Both the position numbers and the translations under genes were made by a program. Of a DNA stretch of 64,000 nt, positions 47,045-59,519 are shown in pieces (position 1 is the first letter of the stretch; each line of letters opens with the position of its first letter). Where the stretch lies: positions 102,931,152-102,995,151 of the forward strand of contig NC_057832.1 of assembly GCF_910594005.1 (NCBI RefSeq), in the 5' to 3' direction. This DNA comes from Cervus elaphus. Lineage: Eukaryota; Chordata; Mammalia; Artiodactyla; Cervidae. Below the pieces are notes generated by a model. It did no database searches. It saw only the letters and a program-made list of their open reading frames with translations, and was not told the DNA's origin.

Positions 47045-47340
47045 TTTTAAGTGTCTTTTAACAGCCTTACTCAAAGAAAACTTACACACCATAAAATTCA
47101 CCCATATAAGGTGTACAGTTCAGTGCGCCTTAATAGACTTGCAGAGTTGAGCCACCAGAAGCAGTCATCTGTATTCCCCAACCGCACCTCAACACCCTCA
47201 GCCCTAGGCAACCACTAACCCAATACTTTCTGCCTCCATAGATTTGCTTATACTGGACACTTCATAAAAACAGGATCAGATACTACAGGGCCTTTTGAGA
47301 CCAGCTTCTTTCACTGAACACAGTGTCTTGAGGTCAAAAG
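47045..47340. repeat. Old L1M-type fragment
   Basis: ACCATAAAATTCACCCATAT, AGGTGTACAGTTCAGTGC, CAGCCCTAGGCAACCACTAA, CTCCATAGATTTGCTTATAC and GACCAGCTTCTTTCACTGAA match a familiar old L1 segment. Confidence 0.65.
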
Positions 47341-47374
47341 TGTTTTGAAGAAGCTGACATGCTGATGCTCATGG

Positions 47375-47530
47375 CTCCTTCCACTCACTCATTCCATCTT
47401 CAGGTGTTTCTTGAACACCTTCTACAGGTGAGACAGGCACTACATGGGTCACAATGAGGCCTGGCAGATTTTCAGTATGAATTCTGCCCTCACAAAGCTT
47501 ACTGCAAAATAAAGATGCTAACATAGCTAT
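47375..47530. repeat. L2/MIR-age relic
   Basis: CACTCATTCCATCTTCAGGT, TCTTGAACACCTTCTACAGG, GACAGGCACTACATGGG and TCTGCCCTCACAAAGCTTAC follow the 'attcattcaacaaatatttattgagcacctac...ggcactg...gccctcatggagcttac' order common in old mammalian LINE relics. Confidence 0.5.
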
Positions 47531-47859
47531 AAACAACTTTTTTTTAAATGTAGAAAATATTGACTGCCATGTGAGTTCAGAGGAAGACAACATAAATGAG
47601 ATCAAGAAAAGTTCTGATAAGCAACCTTTGAGTTGATCATACACACACACAAATAGTTAAATCAAGTATGACAACACAGGGATGGAGGCACTTTGTACAG
47701 AAGCAAACCCACAGCCCTTAGCTCTGTTATTCCATCTATATTTACTCTGATCTCCCACTCGGTACCTGCATTCCAAATAAATATAACTAGTTATAATTCC
47801 TAGAAATCACTAAGCCCTTTATGATCCTAACTGCTCCACCCACCATTTCTTCTCCAAGA

Positions 47860-48145
47860 AATGGCCTTCCTCCTTTCCATCATCCCCCACCATCAATCCC
47901 ATCATGTCTGATTGGTGAACTCCTCCTCATCCTTCACTATTCAGCTCAAATATCATCACCTCTTCCATGAAGTCTACCGGGACCTCCCCAGATAGCTAGT
48001 CCTTAAGCCATTCTTTATGATACAAGTGTATCTCTATTACAACTCATCTACATGGCTCTGTTCTGTTCATCTCTGAAATCTTAGCACTGAGGAAGGTGTC
48101 AGGCACACAGCCAGCACTAACTGTTTGCTGGAATAAGGGCACAGA
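47860..48145 (+). repeat. L2 LINE 3' end
   Basis: CTATTCAGCTCAAATATCAT, CACCTCTTCCATGAAGTCTA, CCGGGACCTCCCCAGATAGC, GAGGAAGGTGTCAGGCACAC and a ...GCTGGAATAAG end follow the L2 3' consensus. Confidence 0.75.
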
Positions 48146-48233
48146 AGTAGACAGAAAGGTTGGCAGTAAGTGATAGCGGGCAGTGAAGAGCGAGCCCTGG
48201 ATGCTTTGTTAAAGTATAAGAAAAAGAAGGGGA

Positions 48234-48390
48234 CATTTATTGATTATCTGCTAATATATTTCAGCACTGGTACATTATCTCATTTAGTCTCCATGACCAC
48301 CATATGAAATTAGTCTCTCTAGCTTATCCTGCAGGAATCTAAAATAACTTAACACAAGATGACACAACTATTAAGTGCCAAAAGCTCTTC
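48234..48390 (-). repeat. MIR SINE relic
   Basis: TTATTGATTATCTGCTAATA, ATTATCTCATTTAGTCTCCA and GACCACCATATGAAATTAG match a reverse MIR tail and core. Confidence 0.6.
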
Positions 48391-49981
48391 AAACACTAAA
48401 TACACACTATGCGTGTACGTGTGTGTGCGCACATGCTTCTATTCAGAGGTAATTCAGCTACAGCCTTACTTGAAGAAACTGGGGTCCATCTCCTTCAGAG
48501 CCCCATTGATGAAAGCACACGGTCACATGACATCACTGCCAGCCAAGCTAAGCAGAGGTGGTGACTTCAGTCACCCTTTGCAGCCTCCATCCCAGGTCTG
48601 GCTTGTCCAGTACAAACATGCCTCCTGAGGTACGTTAGAAGAAACACCGCAGGCCTGAGTACTACAGAGGCCTCAGCACTGTTCAAAGGAAAGAACTTTA
48701 CCTGGCTGAAGAGAAGGTAGTTCTCAATCAAAATATAACGTGACCTTTAAATGTTTCAGATCAAAGTCCTATAAGCAACAATAAGGGGAAAAAAAAAAGA
48801 GCAACTTAAAAAAGTACTGTTTTTTAAAGTTTCACTTTGCCGTTTTTGCAAATATCATTTCTGCAAAAAGATGAACCTGAAACAATGAAACAATGGTCAA
48901 GTCAGCAAAGGTATAATGTTTAACAAGACAAGAAAAAAAGAACTAGAGGAAGTAATTTATCGTTTGTATGTTTACCAAGCCTGATAAAATATTATTTCTT
49001 CATTATACAATCCATGTTTTTCTTAAAGATTTTTTTATTAAAAAACTAATAAAATGTCAAAGGTCAAAGAATAATCATGAGAAGAGGGTTACAACATCCC
49101 ATAATCTTGAAATAATCACTCTAAAAGGTTTCTGGAAAAAAAAAAAATGAAAGCAATCTTTTTAGAAAAGTTGTATAAAGATGTCACCAAAGTAGTCTAT
49201 GAGCTCAATCTCACAAAATTCCCAAAGAAATCAACATGTTATTTAAAAACACACTATGCCCAGTAGGTATCTATGTTGATCCATAAAATTAAACAAAAGC
49301 TGCTTGGCCATACCAGAGAACAGATTTAACTGGCCTTATAAGTCTATAAGAGTGCACGTGGTACACAAGAGTCAAAGTCATCTCTTCTTGCTAAAAGTGA
49401 AAGTTATAAGAAAGAAAATTAATTGAGGACTGTTAGAGGTGTTTTGTCAAAATAATTATATTTTGTTAAATTAATTTCTTCAAATAATTATAGGACAATA
49501 GTCAGAATCCATAACTGAGCTGGTTGCATTAGTAGAACAATAGAAATGTTTTTGGTAAAACTGTCAATCTCAAATACTGTTTTAATAATTTTTATTTAAA
49601 ACAGTCTATCCTGATTATAGCAATTTATTTTCATATCATTCCTCTGGTTCATCTTCGAAAATGACAGACAGCAATCAATATTTTATCTTATTTTTTTAAA
49701 GTCATGAGATGACCATTATGTCAACAGCAGAACTAATTACATCTGAAGGATTTAAGATGTGAAGCAAATCTGATAAGAGTTCTATGAATTATTGTCACTG
49801 TAGCACAGGGTGATAAGGAGAAAATAGGATGCACCAGGTAAATGCCCATATGAGCTAAGACATTCTTAGTTTTTCTTTTGTCCTTAGAGCTTAACTATTT
49901 ATGTGCTTGGACATACAGGGGAGCCAGATCCCTGGTCCTCCTCTGCTGGCCTAATGGGATCCAAGCAGTGGGTCTTCTTTT
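48391..49981. other. No recognisable feature
   Basis: AT-rich intronic DNA with short A-runs (48786-48798, 49136-49148). No exon or named repeat. Confidence 0.4.
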
Positions 49982-50207
49982 CAATCCTCAAAGAAGCGTT
50001 AGTCTCTCAGTCGAGTTAGACTCTGCAATCCCGTGGACTACAGCCCACCAGGGTCCTCTGTCAATGGGATTTCCCACGCAAGAATACTGGAGTAGGCTGT
50101 CATTTCCTTCTCCAGGGGACCTTTCCAACTCAGGGATTGAACCCAAGTCTCCTGCATCGCAGGCAGATTCTTTACCACCTGAGCCACCAGGGAAGACCAA
50201 TCCTCAA
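49982..50207 (-). mobile_element. Bov-A SINE with perfect 10-bp target-site duplication
   Basis: The body is at 49992-50197, reverse orientation: GTCTCTCAGTCGAGTTAGAC, CCACCAGGGTCCTCTGTCAA, CTTCTCCAGGGGACCTTTCC and CACCTGAGCCACCAGGGAAG. It is flanked by CAATCCTCAA at 49982-49991 and 50198-50207. Confidence 0.93.
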
Positions 50208-50699
50208 CCAGAAGCCAAACTAATCCTCAACATACCTGAATTTCCAGACACCAAAACCCAGCTGTCAAAAAGCTTGTCCCAGGGCCTTGAGGAAGTGAAT
50301 GAGGGCAGAGAGTTCATCCTTTCAGAAGAAAAAAGTTATGATAATTGATAATGGAGATACAGCCAAATGGAAGAAGAGATGGTGAAGAGGAGCTTTTGAA
50401 GGAAAAGAAACCCCCTCAACTCTCTGAGACTTTCTTTTGTCCCACACTTCCTCAAAACGCAATGTTTACCTACAGCAGAGACTGGCCTTTAACTGCTTTT
50501 CACCTTAGCAAGGAGAGATCAACATCAAATAAGTCAGAGTGCAGAAAAAAAATATCATAAAAGGAGGTCCCAAGAGGACAAATGAGTAAATAAGAGCTAT
50601 GGATCCGAGGGAGAGAGGTTAGTGGATCGCAGCACCATGTGCCAAGGGCTGCGACAGAACAGTACACCCAGGATGCTGGGCGACGCCACGGGAAGCCAG
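50208..50699. other. No recognisable feature
   Basis: Purine-rich intronic sequence. A plus-strand frame (49878-50348) crosses the SINE and is not coding. Confidence 0.4.
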
Positions 50700-51140
50700 A
50701 CCTGGAGTCAGAAAAACTTTCGAAGTGATTTCTAGGCAGGGACCTGAACAATGAGAAAGAGTCAGCAGATAAGACAGGGAGCAGACACGGTGGGCTAGGG
50801 TAGACAGTTGAAGGAACAGCAGTGAGACAGAAAAGACAACACAGAGAAAGACCAAAACGGACAAGTTCAAGGACTCAACAACTGCCCTATGGCTAGAGAG
50901 AGACATGGGCAAGTCTGGGAGATGATGCAGGACATCAAAGTGGAGAAGGATTGTGCAGAACCTTGTTGGTTACATAAAAGAGACCTAGACTTCACCTAAG
51001 AGGAAGGGGGAGTTTCTACTGTTTTAAACAGAGGAATGACATGATTGGGTTTATATTTTGGAAAGATTCCTAGGGTTGCAGTGGGAACAGACTGGGGAAT
51101 GTGAGACTGAAGGGCAGGATCCCAAGCAAGAGATGCTTAG
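50700..51140 (+). repeat. Old common mammalian repeat, interrupted by the L1
   Basis: AACAGAGGAATGACATGATT, TTTTGGAAAGATTCCTAGGG and TGCAGTGGGAACAGACTGGG recur in similar form at the right end of the window (63850-64000). The repeat seems to stop at the L1 start (51141) and continue past the L1 tail near 53135. Confidence 0.5.
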
Positions 51141-53045
51141 CATTCACCATTGCAACAAAAAGAATAAAATACTTAGGAGTATATCTACCTAAAGAAACAA
51201 AAGACTTATATATAGAAAACTATAAAACACTGATGAAAGAAATCAAAGAGGACACAAATAGATAGAGAAATATACCATGTTCATACATTGGAAGAATCAA
51301 CATTGTGAAAATGAGTATACTACCCAAAGCAATCTATAGATTCAATGCAATCCCTATCAAGCTACCAACGGTATTCTTCACAGAACTAGAACAAATAATT
51401 TCACAATTTGTATGGAAATACAAAAAACCTCAAACAGCCAAAGCAACCTTGAGAAAGAAGAATGGAACTGGAGGAATCAACCTGCCTGACTTCAGGCTCT
51501 ACTACAAAGCCACAGTCATCAAGACAGTATGGTACTGGCACAAAGGCAGAAATACACATCAACGGAACAGAATAGAAAGGCCAGAGATAAATCCACATAC
51601 CTATGGACACCTTATCTTTGACAACGGAGGCAAGGATATACAATGGAAAAAAGACAACCTCTTTAACAAGTGGTGCTGGGAAAACTGGTCAACCACTTGT
51701 AAAAGAATGAAACTAGAACACTTTCTGACACCATACACAAAAATAAACTCAAAATGGATTAAAGATCTAAATGTAAGACCAGAAACTATAAAACTCCTAG
51801 AGGAGAACATAGGCAAAACACTCTCCGACATGAATCACAGCAGGATCCTCTATGACCCACCTCCCAGAATACTGGAAATAAAAAGCAAAAATAAACAAAT
51901 GGGACCTAATGAAACTTAAAAGCTTTTGCACAACAAAGGAAACTATAAGCAAAGTGAAAAGACAGCCTTCAGAATGGGAGAAAATAATAGCAAATGAAGC
52001 AACAAAGGATTAATCTCAAAAATATACAAACAACTCATGCAGCTCAATTCCAGAAAAATAAATGACCCAATCAAAAAATGGGCCAAAGAACTAAACAGAC
52101 ATTTCTCCAAAGAAGACATACAGATGGCTAACAAACACATGAAAAGATGCTCAACATCACTCATTATCAGAGAAATACAAATCAAAACCACAATGAAGTA
52201 CCATTACACGCCAGTCAGAATGGCTGCTATCCAAAAGTCTACAAGCAATAAATGCTGGAGAGGGTGTGGAGAAAAGGGAACCCTCTTACACTGTTGGTGG
52301 GAATGCAAACTAGTACAGCCACTATGGAGAAGAGTGTGGAGATTCCTTAAAAATCTGGAAATAGAACTGCCATATGATCCAGCAATCCCACTCCTGGGCA
52401 TACACACCAAGGAAACCAGAACTGAAAGAGACACATGTACCCCAATGTTCCTCACAGCACTGTTTATAATAGCCAGGACATGGAAGCAACCTAGATGCCC
52501 ATCAGCAGATGAATGGATAAGGAAGCTGTGGTACATATATACAATGGAATATTACTCAGTCATTAAAAAGAATACATTTGAATCAGTTCTAATGAGATGG
52601 ATGAAACTGGAGCCCATTATACAGAGTGAAGTAAGCCAGAAAGATAAAGACCAGTACAGTATACTAACGCATATATATGGAATTTAAAAAGATGGTAACG
52701 ATAACCCTATATGCAAGACAGAAAAAGAGACACAGATGTATAGAACAGACTTTTGGACTCTATGGGAGAAGGCGAGGGTGGGATGATCTGAGAGAATAGC
52801 ATTGAAACATATATATTTTCAAGTGTGAAACAGATCGCCATCCAGGTTGGATGCATGAGACAAGTGCTCAGGGCTGGTACACTAGGATGACCCAGAAGGA
52901 TGGGATGGGGAGGGAGGTGGGAGGGGGGTTCAGGATGGGGAACACATGTAAATCCATGGCTGATACATGTCAATGTATGGCAAAAACCACTACAATATTG
53001 TAAAGTAATTAGCCTCCAACTAATAAAAATAATTTTTAAAAAAAG
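51141..53045 (+). mobile_element. Bovine-type L1, 5'-truncated: ORF2 C-terminus and 3' UTR
   Basis: Starts within ORF2 at CATTCACCATTGCAACAAAA. The frame at 51305-51919 (204 codons) gives KMSILPKAIYRFNAIPIKL and GTGGINLPDFRLYYKATVIK; that at 52037-52687 (216 codons) gives KKWAKELNRHFSKEDIQMAN and YDPAIPLLGIH and runs to the ORF2 end near 52687. Between them two small indels (about 51890-51910 and 51995-52012) put one segment in another frame. The 3' UTR has GGGATGGGGAGGGAGGTGGG and ends CTAATAAAAATAATTTTTAA. RT and endonuclease domains are absent, so it is inert. Confidence 0.95.
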
Positions 53046-53120
53046 TAGTTTCTAGTGCCCAACTGTGCAGGAAGAGTAAGATCAATAAAACTGAACTTTT
53101 TAAGAAAAAAAAAAAAAAAA
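53046..53120 (+). mobile_element. Probable L1 3' transduction with its own poly(A) signal and tail
   Basis: After the L1 end come about 59 bp of non-L1 sequence (GTGCCCAACTGTGCAGGAAG...) with AATAAA at 53084-53089, then A16 at 53105-53120, 16 nt downstream. The old repeat that flanks the L1 on the left appears to resume after this tail, so the extra bases seem part of the insertion. No target-site duplication was found. Confidence 0.55.
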
Positions 53121-54865
53121 GAACATGGGAGGAAAAGAGGGACTGGTGGCCAGGCTAGGGCAATGAAACCAGGGATGAGAGAAACTGAAAGCATGAAAAG
53201 AAAATGCAGAGCAAGGTTCTACTGCTACTCACCACATGCAGAGCAAGGCCTGTGGTGTCCCCTGCAGGACAAGAGCAACAATGGGGGTGAACCAGCAAAA
53301 ACATAAAGGTAAATAAGTTAAGTCCCGCCAACAATGTCGATGCACAGGGGCTTTCAGCAACTATTCAGCTACCAATGATACAATCTGCAAGATGTTCTAA
53401 CCACATCCAGCCTTTAAGTAAGGAGACAGTTATCGTTACCACCCTGTAATTTCAAACTCCAATTATTTGACGCTGGCTAATTAAAACCCGTATTTCGATT
53501 AACCACTCAGTCAAGGGAACCAGGACACGCACAACCAGAATATTGTTTTAAGCATCCCAGAGCAATTCTGTGAAAAATTCTGAAGAGCCTCACCATAGTG
53601 ATTCACGTGGGTTCCCAACACTTTTCAAGAAACACTCAAGTACAGTGACAGCTGTCAACCCAAAGTGTCAAGTAGCTCTGGGGGGCAGATCAGGTCTAAA
53701 AAGAGGACTTAAAAGCACTTCCTGTTCCCTGCTAGCACGAACCGGGCCTAATACACAGCACTGGCCAGGCAATTCTGAACAAACCAGGGAGACAGGAAAG
53801 GGGAAAAGGAAGAAATGAAATGCCGGGTCAGAGCTTACTTTTCTAAAATGTTTTCTTATGAGGAAAAACATTGTCATCAACAACAACAGTCTACTAATTC
53901 GGTTGACACAAGGAAGGGTTGTGAATTAATTCTGAACACCTCTGCTTGCAGTATGATTTCAGATTCTCTCGGGCAATTTGTCTGAAGAAATCTGAGCCAT
54001 CTAAATGACACCCTCAAAGTCTATCAAATTCCAAGAAAGGCAAAAATACTATTAACCTAATGTTTATTTTACCCCTGGCATATTAAATTTAAATTAAAAA
54101 GTGATTTTACATATTATATGCCCTATACTTTAAAATTCCTTCAAGCTGCTTATACAACAAAGGTCTGATATTTTCTTTCATAAACCCTGAGGTATAATTA
54201 TAAAACAGTTTACAGTTGTTTTCTCTTGTGGTTTATGATTATTATTTACTATTATGAGTGATATTAATGATTCACTTGACTGTTATACCCAATAACAACA
54301 CTTGTTCTATCAAAAAATGCAACAAACTATCCCTTTAGTGTCCAAAACCCACTGCAGAAAAAAAAAAGAGGTTCTTCAAAAACAGTGTCTTTTTCCCCAG
54401 GTCACTAAAGTTACGTCCTTCCAGCTCCTGAGTTCTGTGACTGCATGTCATAACTACATCTCTAATCTACAGAATGCAACACACGTTAACAAAACAGCTG
54501 CTTATTTCTAGTCATGCAGGAACAGATAAGCAATTTCTGGCCCACTCGATTTCAAGCCATTTAGAAGAACTAGTGCAAAGTAAATTATGCCACAGTAAAA
54601 ATATAGTAGGGGCCTCTGAGGATTTAATAAAAGCAGTCAATGGTCAGTTGGTTAACTAAGAAATCAAAGGGCAGAAGTTCCAAGTCACAGAAGAACCACG
54701 GGAAGGTGTGACTCACTGATATTTCAGGACCTACTAAGCTTCTCTCTAAAATTTCTTTCTTCTGCTACAGCTTTGGCTTTTCTGTCCAACTCCCCTTTCA
54801 ACCACCCCAAAATACCATGGAATATACACTACACTGTCAGTGATCTGTTATACCTTTTTGAAAGT
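53121..54865. other. Old repeat remnant (53135-53230), then unassigned DNA
   Basis: The first 100 bp look like the continuation of the old repeat split by the L1. The rest is intronic DNA without named features; its open frames are short and unsupported. Confidence 0.4.
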
Positions 54866-54874
54866 TTTCTACAC

Positions 54875-55227
54875 TCGCATCTTGGAGAGGACTCTTGAGA
54901 ACCCTTTGGACTGCAAAGAGGTCAAACCAGTCAATCCTAAAGGAAATCAACCTTGAATATTCATTGGAAGGACTGATGCTGAAGCTGAAGCTTCAATACT
55001 TGGTCCACCTGATGTGAAAAGCCAACTCATGGGAAAAGACCCTGATGCCGGGAAAGACTGAGAGCAGGAAGAGAAGGGGACGACAGAGGACAAGAAGGTT
55101 GGATGGCATCACCGACTCAATGGACATGAGTTTGGGCAAACTCCAGAAGATGGTGACTGACAGGGAAGTGTGCTGCAGTTCATGGGGTCACAAAGAGTTG
55201 GGCACGACTGAGCAACTCAACAATAAC
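54875..55227 (+). mobile_element. BovB 3' fragment
   Basis: CTTGGAGAGGACTCTTGAGA, CAGTCAATCCTAAAGGAAAT, CATTGGAAGGACTGATGCTG, GATGGCATCACCGACTCAAT, GGGTCACAAAGAGTTGGGCA and a CAACAATAAC tail. It is 5'-truncated within the C-terminal domain. Confidence 0.9.
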
Positions 55228-55569
55228 AATGCTCATGTCTCAATTTCAAAATAGAGTGCTTATATTTGTGCTGGTTTCTTAAAATACATACAACACGGTG
55301 ATGAATCCAGTGGCACGGGGGAAAGCACCCTGGACCAGGGGAGAAAGGACAGAAGTGTGAGTCTGCCACTAGACAGCCACCTGGTCTCAGTCACCAACTC
55401 CACCCAAACCCTCCTCTGCCTTCGTCACTTCCACCTCGACCACACAGCTGCTGTCTTCCCTGTCTCCGATTTCCAACTCACGTTCTACATTTTCCACTTG
55501 TACCATTTCACGTTCCCAGCTCACATGGTTTCTGTTTTACCTCCCACAGCCTCAAGTAGCTGAACAGTC
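55228..55569. other. Unassigned, possible MIR relic
   Basis: At 55305-55400 a GAGTCTGCCACTAGACAGCC stretch recalls a MIR core. The following C-rich part (55380-55560) is unassigned. Confidence 0.35.
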
Positions 55570-55601
55570 TTTATTTATTTATTTATTTATTTATTTATTT
55601 T
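55570..55601. repeat. (TTTA)n microsatellite
   Basis: About seven and a half TTTA units. Likely polymorphic. Confidence 0.95.
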
Positions 55602-55869
55602 GCTATAAGGTCAGCTAAGGACAAAGAAAAATGCTTATGAGGCTGCTTATTTTTTCAAGAAAATGAAACTGGGTTCATTTAGTGCTATGGTAGAAAACAC
55701 GTTCTTACCATTTAGATTTCTTTGTTGAATATAAAAATATCAAGGAGAAAATCAGCACTGCATTTTTAGGCATAAAAATGTTATTAATGACTGAGTATAC
55801 TTGAAAAGTAGAAATTAATGCAATTTTCTAAACTTGCATCTTAAAATTAAATGAAGCAGCTCGGTAGCC

Positions 55870-56280
55870 ACTAGACCCTATAGGATAAGATTAAACTCCT
55901 TAAGTTCCCCCAACCTTCCCACCCATGAGAACCCCCACTGGAAGCTCTTATCTGGTCTGAACTCTTGATCTGTACTGATTCTGCCGGGAACACCTTCAGC
56001 ACCAATATCCCGACCCCTCTTACCCTCAGAGTCTGGCTCAAGTCCACTTCCCTGGATGGTCTGCCACCCTAGCTCCTGATCTTATTTCTCTGAAGTCCTA
56101 AAGCACTTCCTAGACCTTTTATCTATTCTATCTCACTTACATATTCATTCACCTACTCCAAAATCTTAACTGAGCAGGTGAAGGGTACTACATTAGTACT
56201 TATTATTTGACTAAACTAATAGTTCCTCAAAGTCAAAGATCACCTCCCTGCTAATACCTGTTGACTAATGGAGTTCAACC
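55870..56280 (+). repeat. L2 LINE 3' region
   Basis: CTGGCTCAAGTCCACTTCCC, CTGGATGGTCTGCCACCCTA, TCCTAAAGCACTTCCTAGAC and TAGTTCCTCAAAGTCAAAGA follow L2 3' order. Confidence 0.6.
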
Positions 56281-57142
56281 ATCCATTAAATGTAGATGGT
56301 TTATGGATTTCTTCTTAAGAGCAGAATATATTGACTAAAGAGCTTGACTTAAATCATAGCTTTAAATCAATAGTGTATACATCTCTTCCTTTTATGAAGT
56401 GTTATTGGATATGTTAAAAAACAACAACAAAACAGTAGAGTGTCAAGACACTGGCATCAACAAACTTTCACATGTTAAAAGCTGGAAACCGAGACATTGC
56501 AATCCCCTCCAGTTCTTGTAGCTCAAGTCAAAGGAGTAAGTGCAGCTTGTTACTGTGAACTCTCCCTACAATACTAGGTCTAAATGAGCCTTAAAGGGCT
56601 GTTTAAAAAGAACTAGGAGGGCCAGATGCTGGGAGAAAAATACATAGAACGTATAGACAAATCTGTTTCCCTAAATTGGCTGTTTCGTTTGGGCTGTGCT
56701 ATTTCCTGCTTAAATTGGTTTCCTGTGATTTGTTATGGCTGCCAAATACTTAGTGATCTCAGTTATACACTTAAAGCAAATCAGCAAATCTTTCTTATTC
56801 TTCCCAATGACAAGAAAGGTACAGAGAACCCTGCACAATGAGGATAATAATAAAAGTGAGCTCCTTTGTCTTTGTGCCCAGATTCATCCTTTTCATCTGG
56901 TTGCTAGCAGCTTAGGAAACCAACAAAGAGCCTCCTAGTATCATTCCTGCCTGTTTTTTTCCCATACTGACTTGGGGACAGAGTTTCCTCAGTATTAGGT
57001 GGGATCAAACATGAGAGGTCTGACCTCCCTATAAGCCAGAAAAACTAAAGGATCAAGGAGGAAAGGAAAAAAAATCAATATCCAACATTGATCTTTAAAA
57101 CCAAAAAATGCAACATGTTCATGAAAAGGTAACCCTTTAAGT
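56281..57142. other. No recognisable feature
   Basis: AT-rich intronic DNA with a CAA-rich run near 56420. Short frames only. Confidence 0.4.
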
Positions 57143-57171
57143 CAGACATGACTTAGCGACCGAACAACAAT
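57139..57171 (+). repeat. BovB/Bov-A tail scrap
   Basis: GTCAGACATGACTTAGCGAC followed by CGAACAACAA: about 30 bp of the shared BovB and Bov-A 3' end. Confidence 0.7.
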
Positions 57172-58406
57172 CCCTTTACGTCAGTCTGAAAAAAATTTCC
57201 CCTGGTATGAAAAAAAGCCAATGTAGTTGAGATAGCACATAACACAGCAGAGAATTTGAGGCAGCAAGGACACAGTTAAGTTCTTTAGAGCATGTTCATT
57301 TATTAAAGTGGCATTACAATCTGCTGTGTGTCACACAGTATATTATTTTGCCTGAACAGCTTTACATGCAAATACTTACTGCAACGAGTCATTGATCTGG
57401 TTCAAGGTTGGGCAAAAAATAGTTTCAGTAAAGTCTTTAGAGGAAATCACTTTCTTAACAGCATAAATTATACTCTCAAAACTATGTACACAACCAATTT
57501 TAGTTCCTATACACAGAAATCCTAGCGTTCTCAGACCATCAACTCTGTCCTATATTCACACATATGAATAGCCTAGAGGGCTGGTATAAATTAATAGTCC
57601 TGCAAGGAAGAAAGCACTTTAACAAACATTAAAAATTCAACTCACATTTAGTATATAATTTACTTGACACTGAAAAATGCAGAAAAAGCTGGTGACATTT
57701 TTATCAATATTATTTTTGTAGACTTGAAAAATTATTTCATAACACATCTAAATTATAAATCTTAAGAAATCTATTATTGGGTATGAACTAAAACACCAAA
57801 TGAGAAAGAGAATATAAACTTTGAGGCTACTTACTTTTATAAACATATTCTTTAAATTTTAAGAAGAATATATCTTTACTAATTTGCACAATCATAGTCT
57901 AATTGCATTCTGAACCTCAAGGCAATATTTTTTTAAAACTATGTCAAATCTTAGTTCTTTTCTTGGGTTAGGTTGGCATGGGTAAGGGAAATAGTCTCAA
58001 AGAGTTGCCACTATTAGCCTTGCTGAGCTTTTTTCACATCAAGGTGCAGACATCAAGGTGCAGACAGAAAAAGCTTCAAGTGTGTGACAATACGAGGGTA
58101 CGCACATGTTCACCAACCTCTCTGAGTCTAAGAAATCAATTCCTCCAATACACTCACAACGCACAAGTTAGGAAGCTGTGCTAAAGACTGAGGTGAAGGC
58201 AGTACTCCCTGATATATTTCCTAAAGCATCTGTTTGCCTGCAGTCCTGGGGAAGCTGGGATGTAGAAAATGCAGGAAACTAGATTCACAAACACAAAGAG
58301 CCATCTAGCTCCACTATCTTAGTCACCGCATCATTAAAATCATCTAATGAAGCGTGAAAATTCTAAAGCTGTGCAAGAGAACTTTCTGCAATGATGAAAA
58401 TGTCCT
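57172..58406. other. No recognisable feature; a 14-bp tandem duplication inside
   Basis: ACATCAAGGTGCAG occurs twice in a row at 58036-58049 and 58050-58063. The rest is AT-rich intronic DNA. Confidence 0.5.
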
Positions 58407-58575
58407 ATGCCTGCACTGTCCAACATGGCGCCACTAGCCACCGAGAACCGAAAGGTGACTAGTGAGAGAGAAGAGATGAAATCTTTATTTTACTTCATTT
58501 TAATTGGCTTTACTTTAAATATGAATAACCACATGTGAAAAATGGCTACCACTGAGAGAATGTAGTTCTAGCCCA
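58407..58575. mobile_element. Old hAT-like non-autonomous DNA transposon
   Basis: CTGCACTGTCCAACATGGCG, CCACTAGCCACCGAGAACCG and AATGGCTACCACTGAGAGAA match a common element built around 'ctgtccaatacggtagccactagccacatgtggc'. The family name is uncertain. Confidence 0.6.
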
Positions 58576-59037
58576 ACCAACAAAACACAAGGTATCATTC
58601 AAAGAGCTTTCAGTGCCCAGGCTGGTCATGGACCAACGAGTTCATCACGCACATCACACAGATAAATGGGACGGGATGGATCCCTCAGCACAGCCAGAAC
58701 TCATCACAAAGTCAGTGTGATGCTCCGCAAGGCCACACCATGAGCACTGACGGACAGTCTTTCCACCTTCACCCATTCTCTCAAAGTACCAGTTTAAGAA
58801 ACCAAGCCAAGAAGGAAAACACTTCCTTCTCGTTCAACTCACTGTGAAGAGAGCCAACATAGGGAAAAGCCAGAAAAACCATCCGTTAGAAAAAGAACTT
58901 AACTCTTAAACTCTAGCAGAACATCACTAAGAAGCACCTCTTTCCCTGGTTTCTCTCACATCCTTTTTACATATGAAGCAAGGCTTCATTCAAATTACAA
59001 TAAAACAGTGCTTTACAGCATTTGCTCTGGAGTCAAA
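58576..59037. other. No recognisable feature
   Basis: Intronic DNA of mixed composition. Nothing named. Confidence 0.4.
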
Positions 59038-59171
59038 TAGAAATGGCAAGCCACTCCAGTATTCTTGCCTAGAGAACCCCAGGGACGGGGGAGCCTGGTG
59101 GGCTGCCGTCTATGGGGTCGCACAGAGTCGGACACGACTGAAGCGACTTAGCAGCAGCAGCAGCAGCAGCA
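59038..59171 (+). mobile_element. Bov-A SINE 3' half with (AGC)n tail
   Basis: AAATGGCAAGCCACTCCAGT, TTGCCTAGAGAACCCCAGGG, GGACACGACTGAAGCGACTT, then about seven AGC units at 59152-59171. The AGC tail microsatellite is typical for one Bov-A subfamily. Confidence 0.93.
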
Positions 59172-59204
59172 TAGGGTTATACAGATTACATTAGACAGAC
59201 ACAC

Positions 59205-59290
59205 AGGATTTAACAGAGTACCTGGCACATAGTAAACGTTACTTAAATGTTCTCTTTCACTACTTCATTATTAGTGCGTATCATCATCCT
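59205..59290 (+). repeat. MIR/L2 tail relic
   Basis: GAGTACCTGGCACATAGTAA followed by ACGTTACTTAAATGTT. Confidence 0.5.
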
Positions 59291-59519
59291 ATTTCCTTAA
59301 CACAGTAGGTAAAAAAGAAATCAACCGAGAACAAAGCATATTTTAGATCAAATTCCAATTTTTAAAAATCCCATGCATCAAAAGGTGATTTTGGAAAAGC
59401 AGAAAGGGATCAGTCATGGTCTACCTCAGAAGCCAAAAGCAATTCAAATTATATTGTAAGTATGTGGAGATTCACCACTGGGATGTGACATGAGCTGATT
59501 TATTTTTTTAAAGGTTGCT

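Noticed and set aside
52704..52980. Minus-strand frame rich in Pro/His across the L1 3' UTR
   Set aside because: It is the reverse complement of the G-rich L1 3' UTR and is not a gene.
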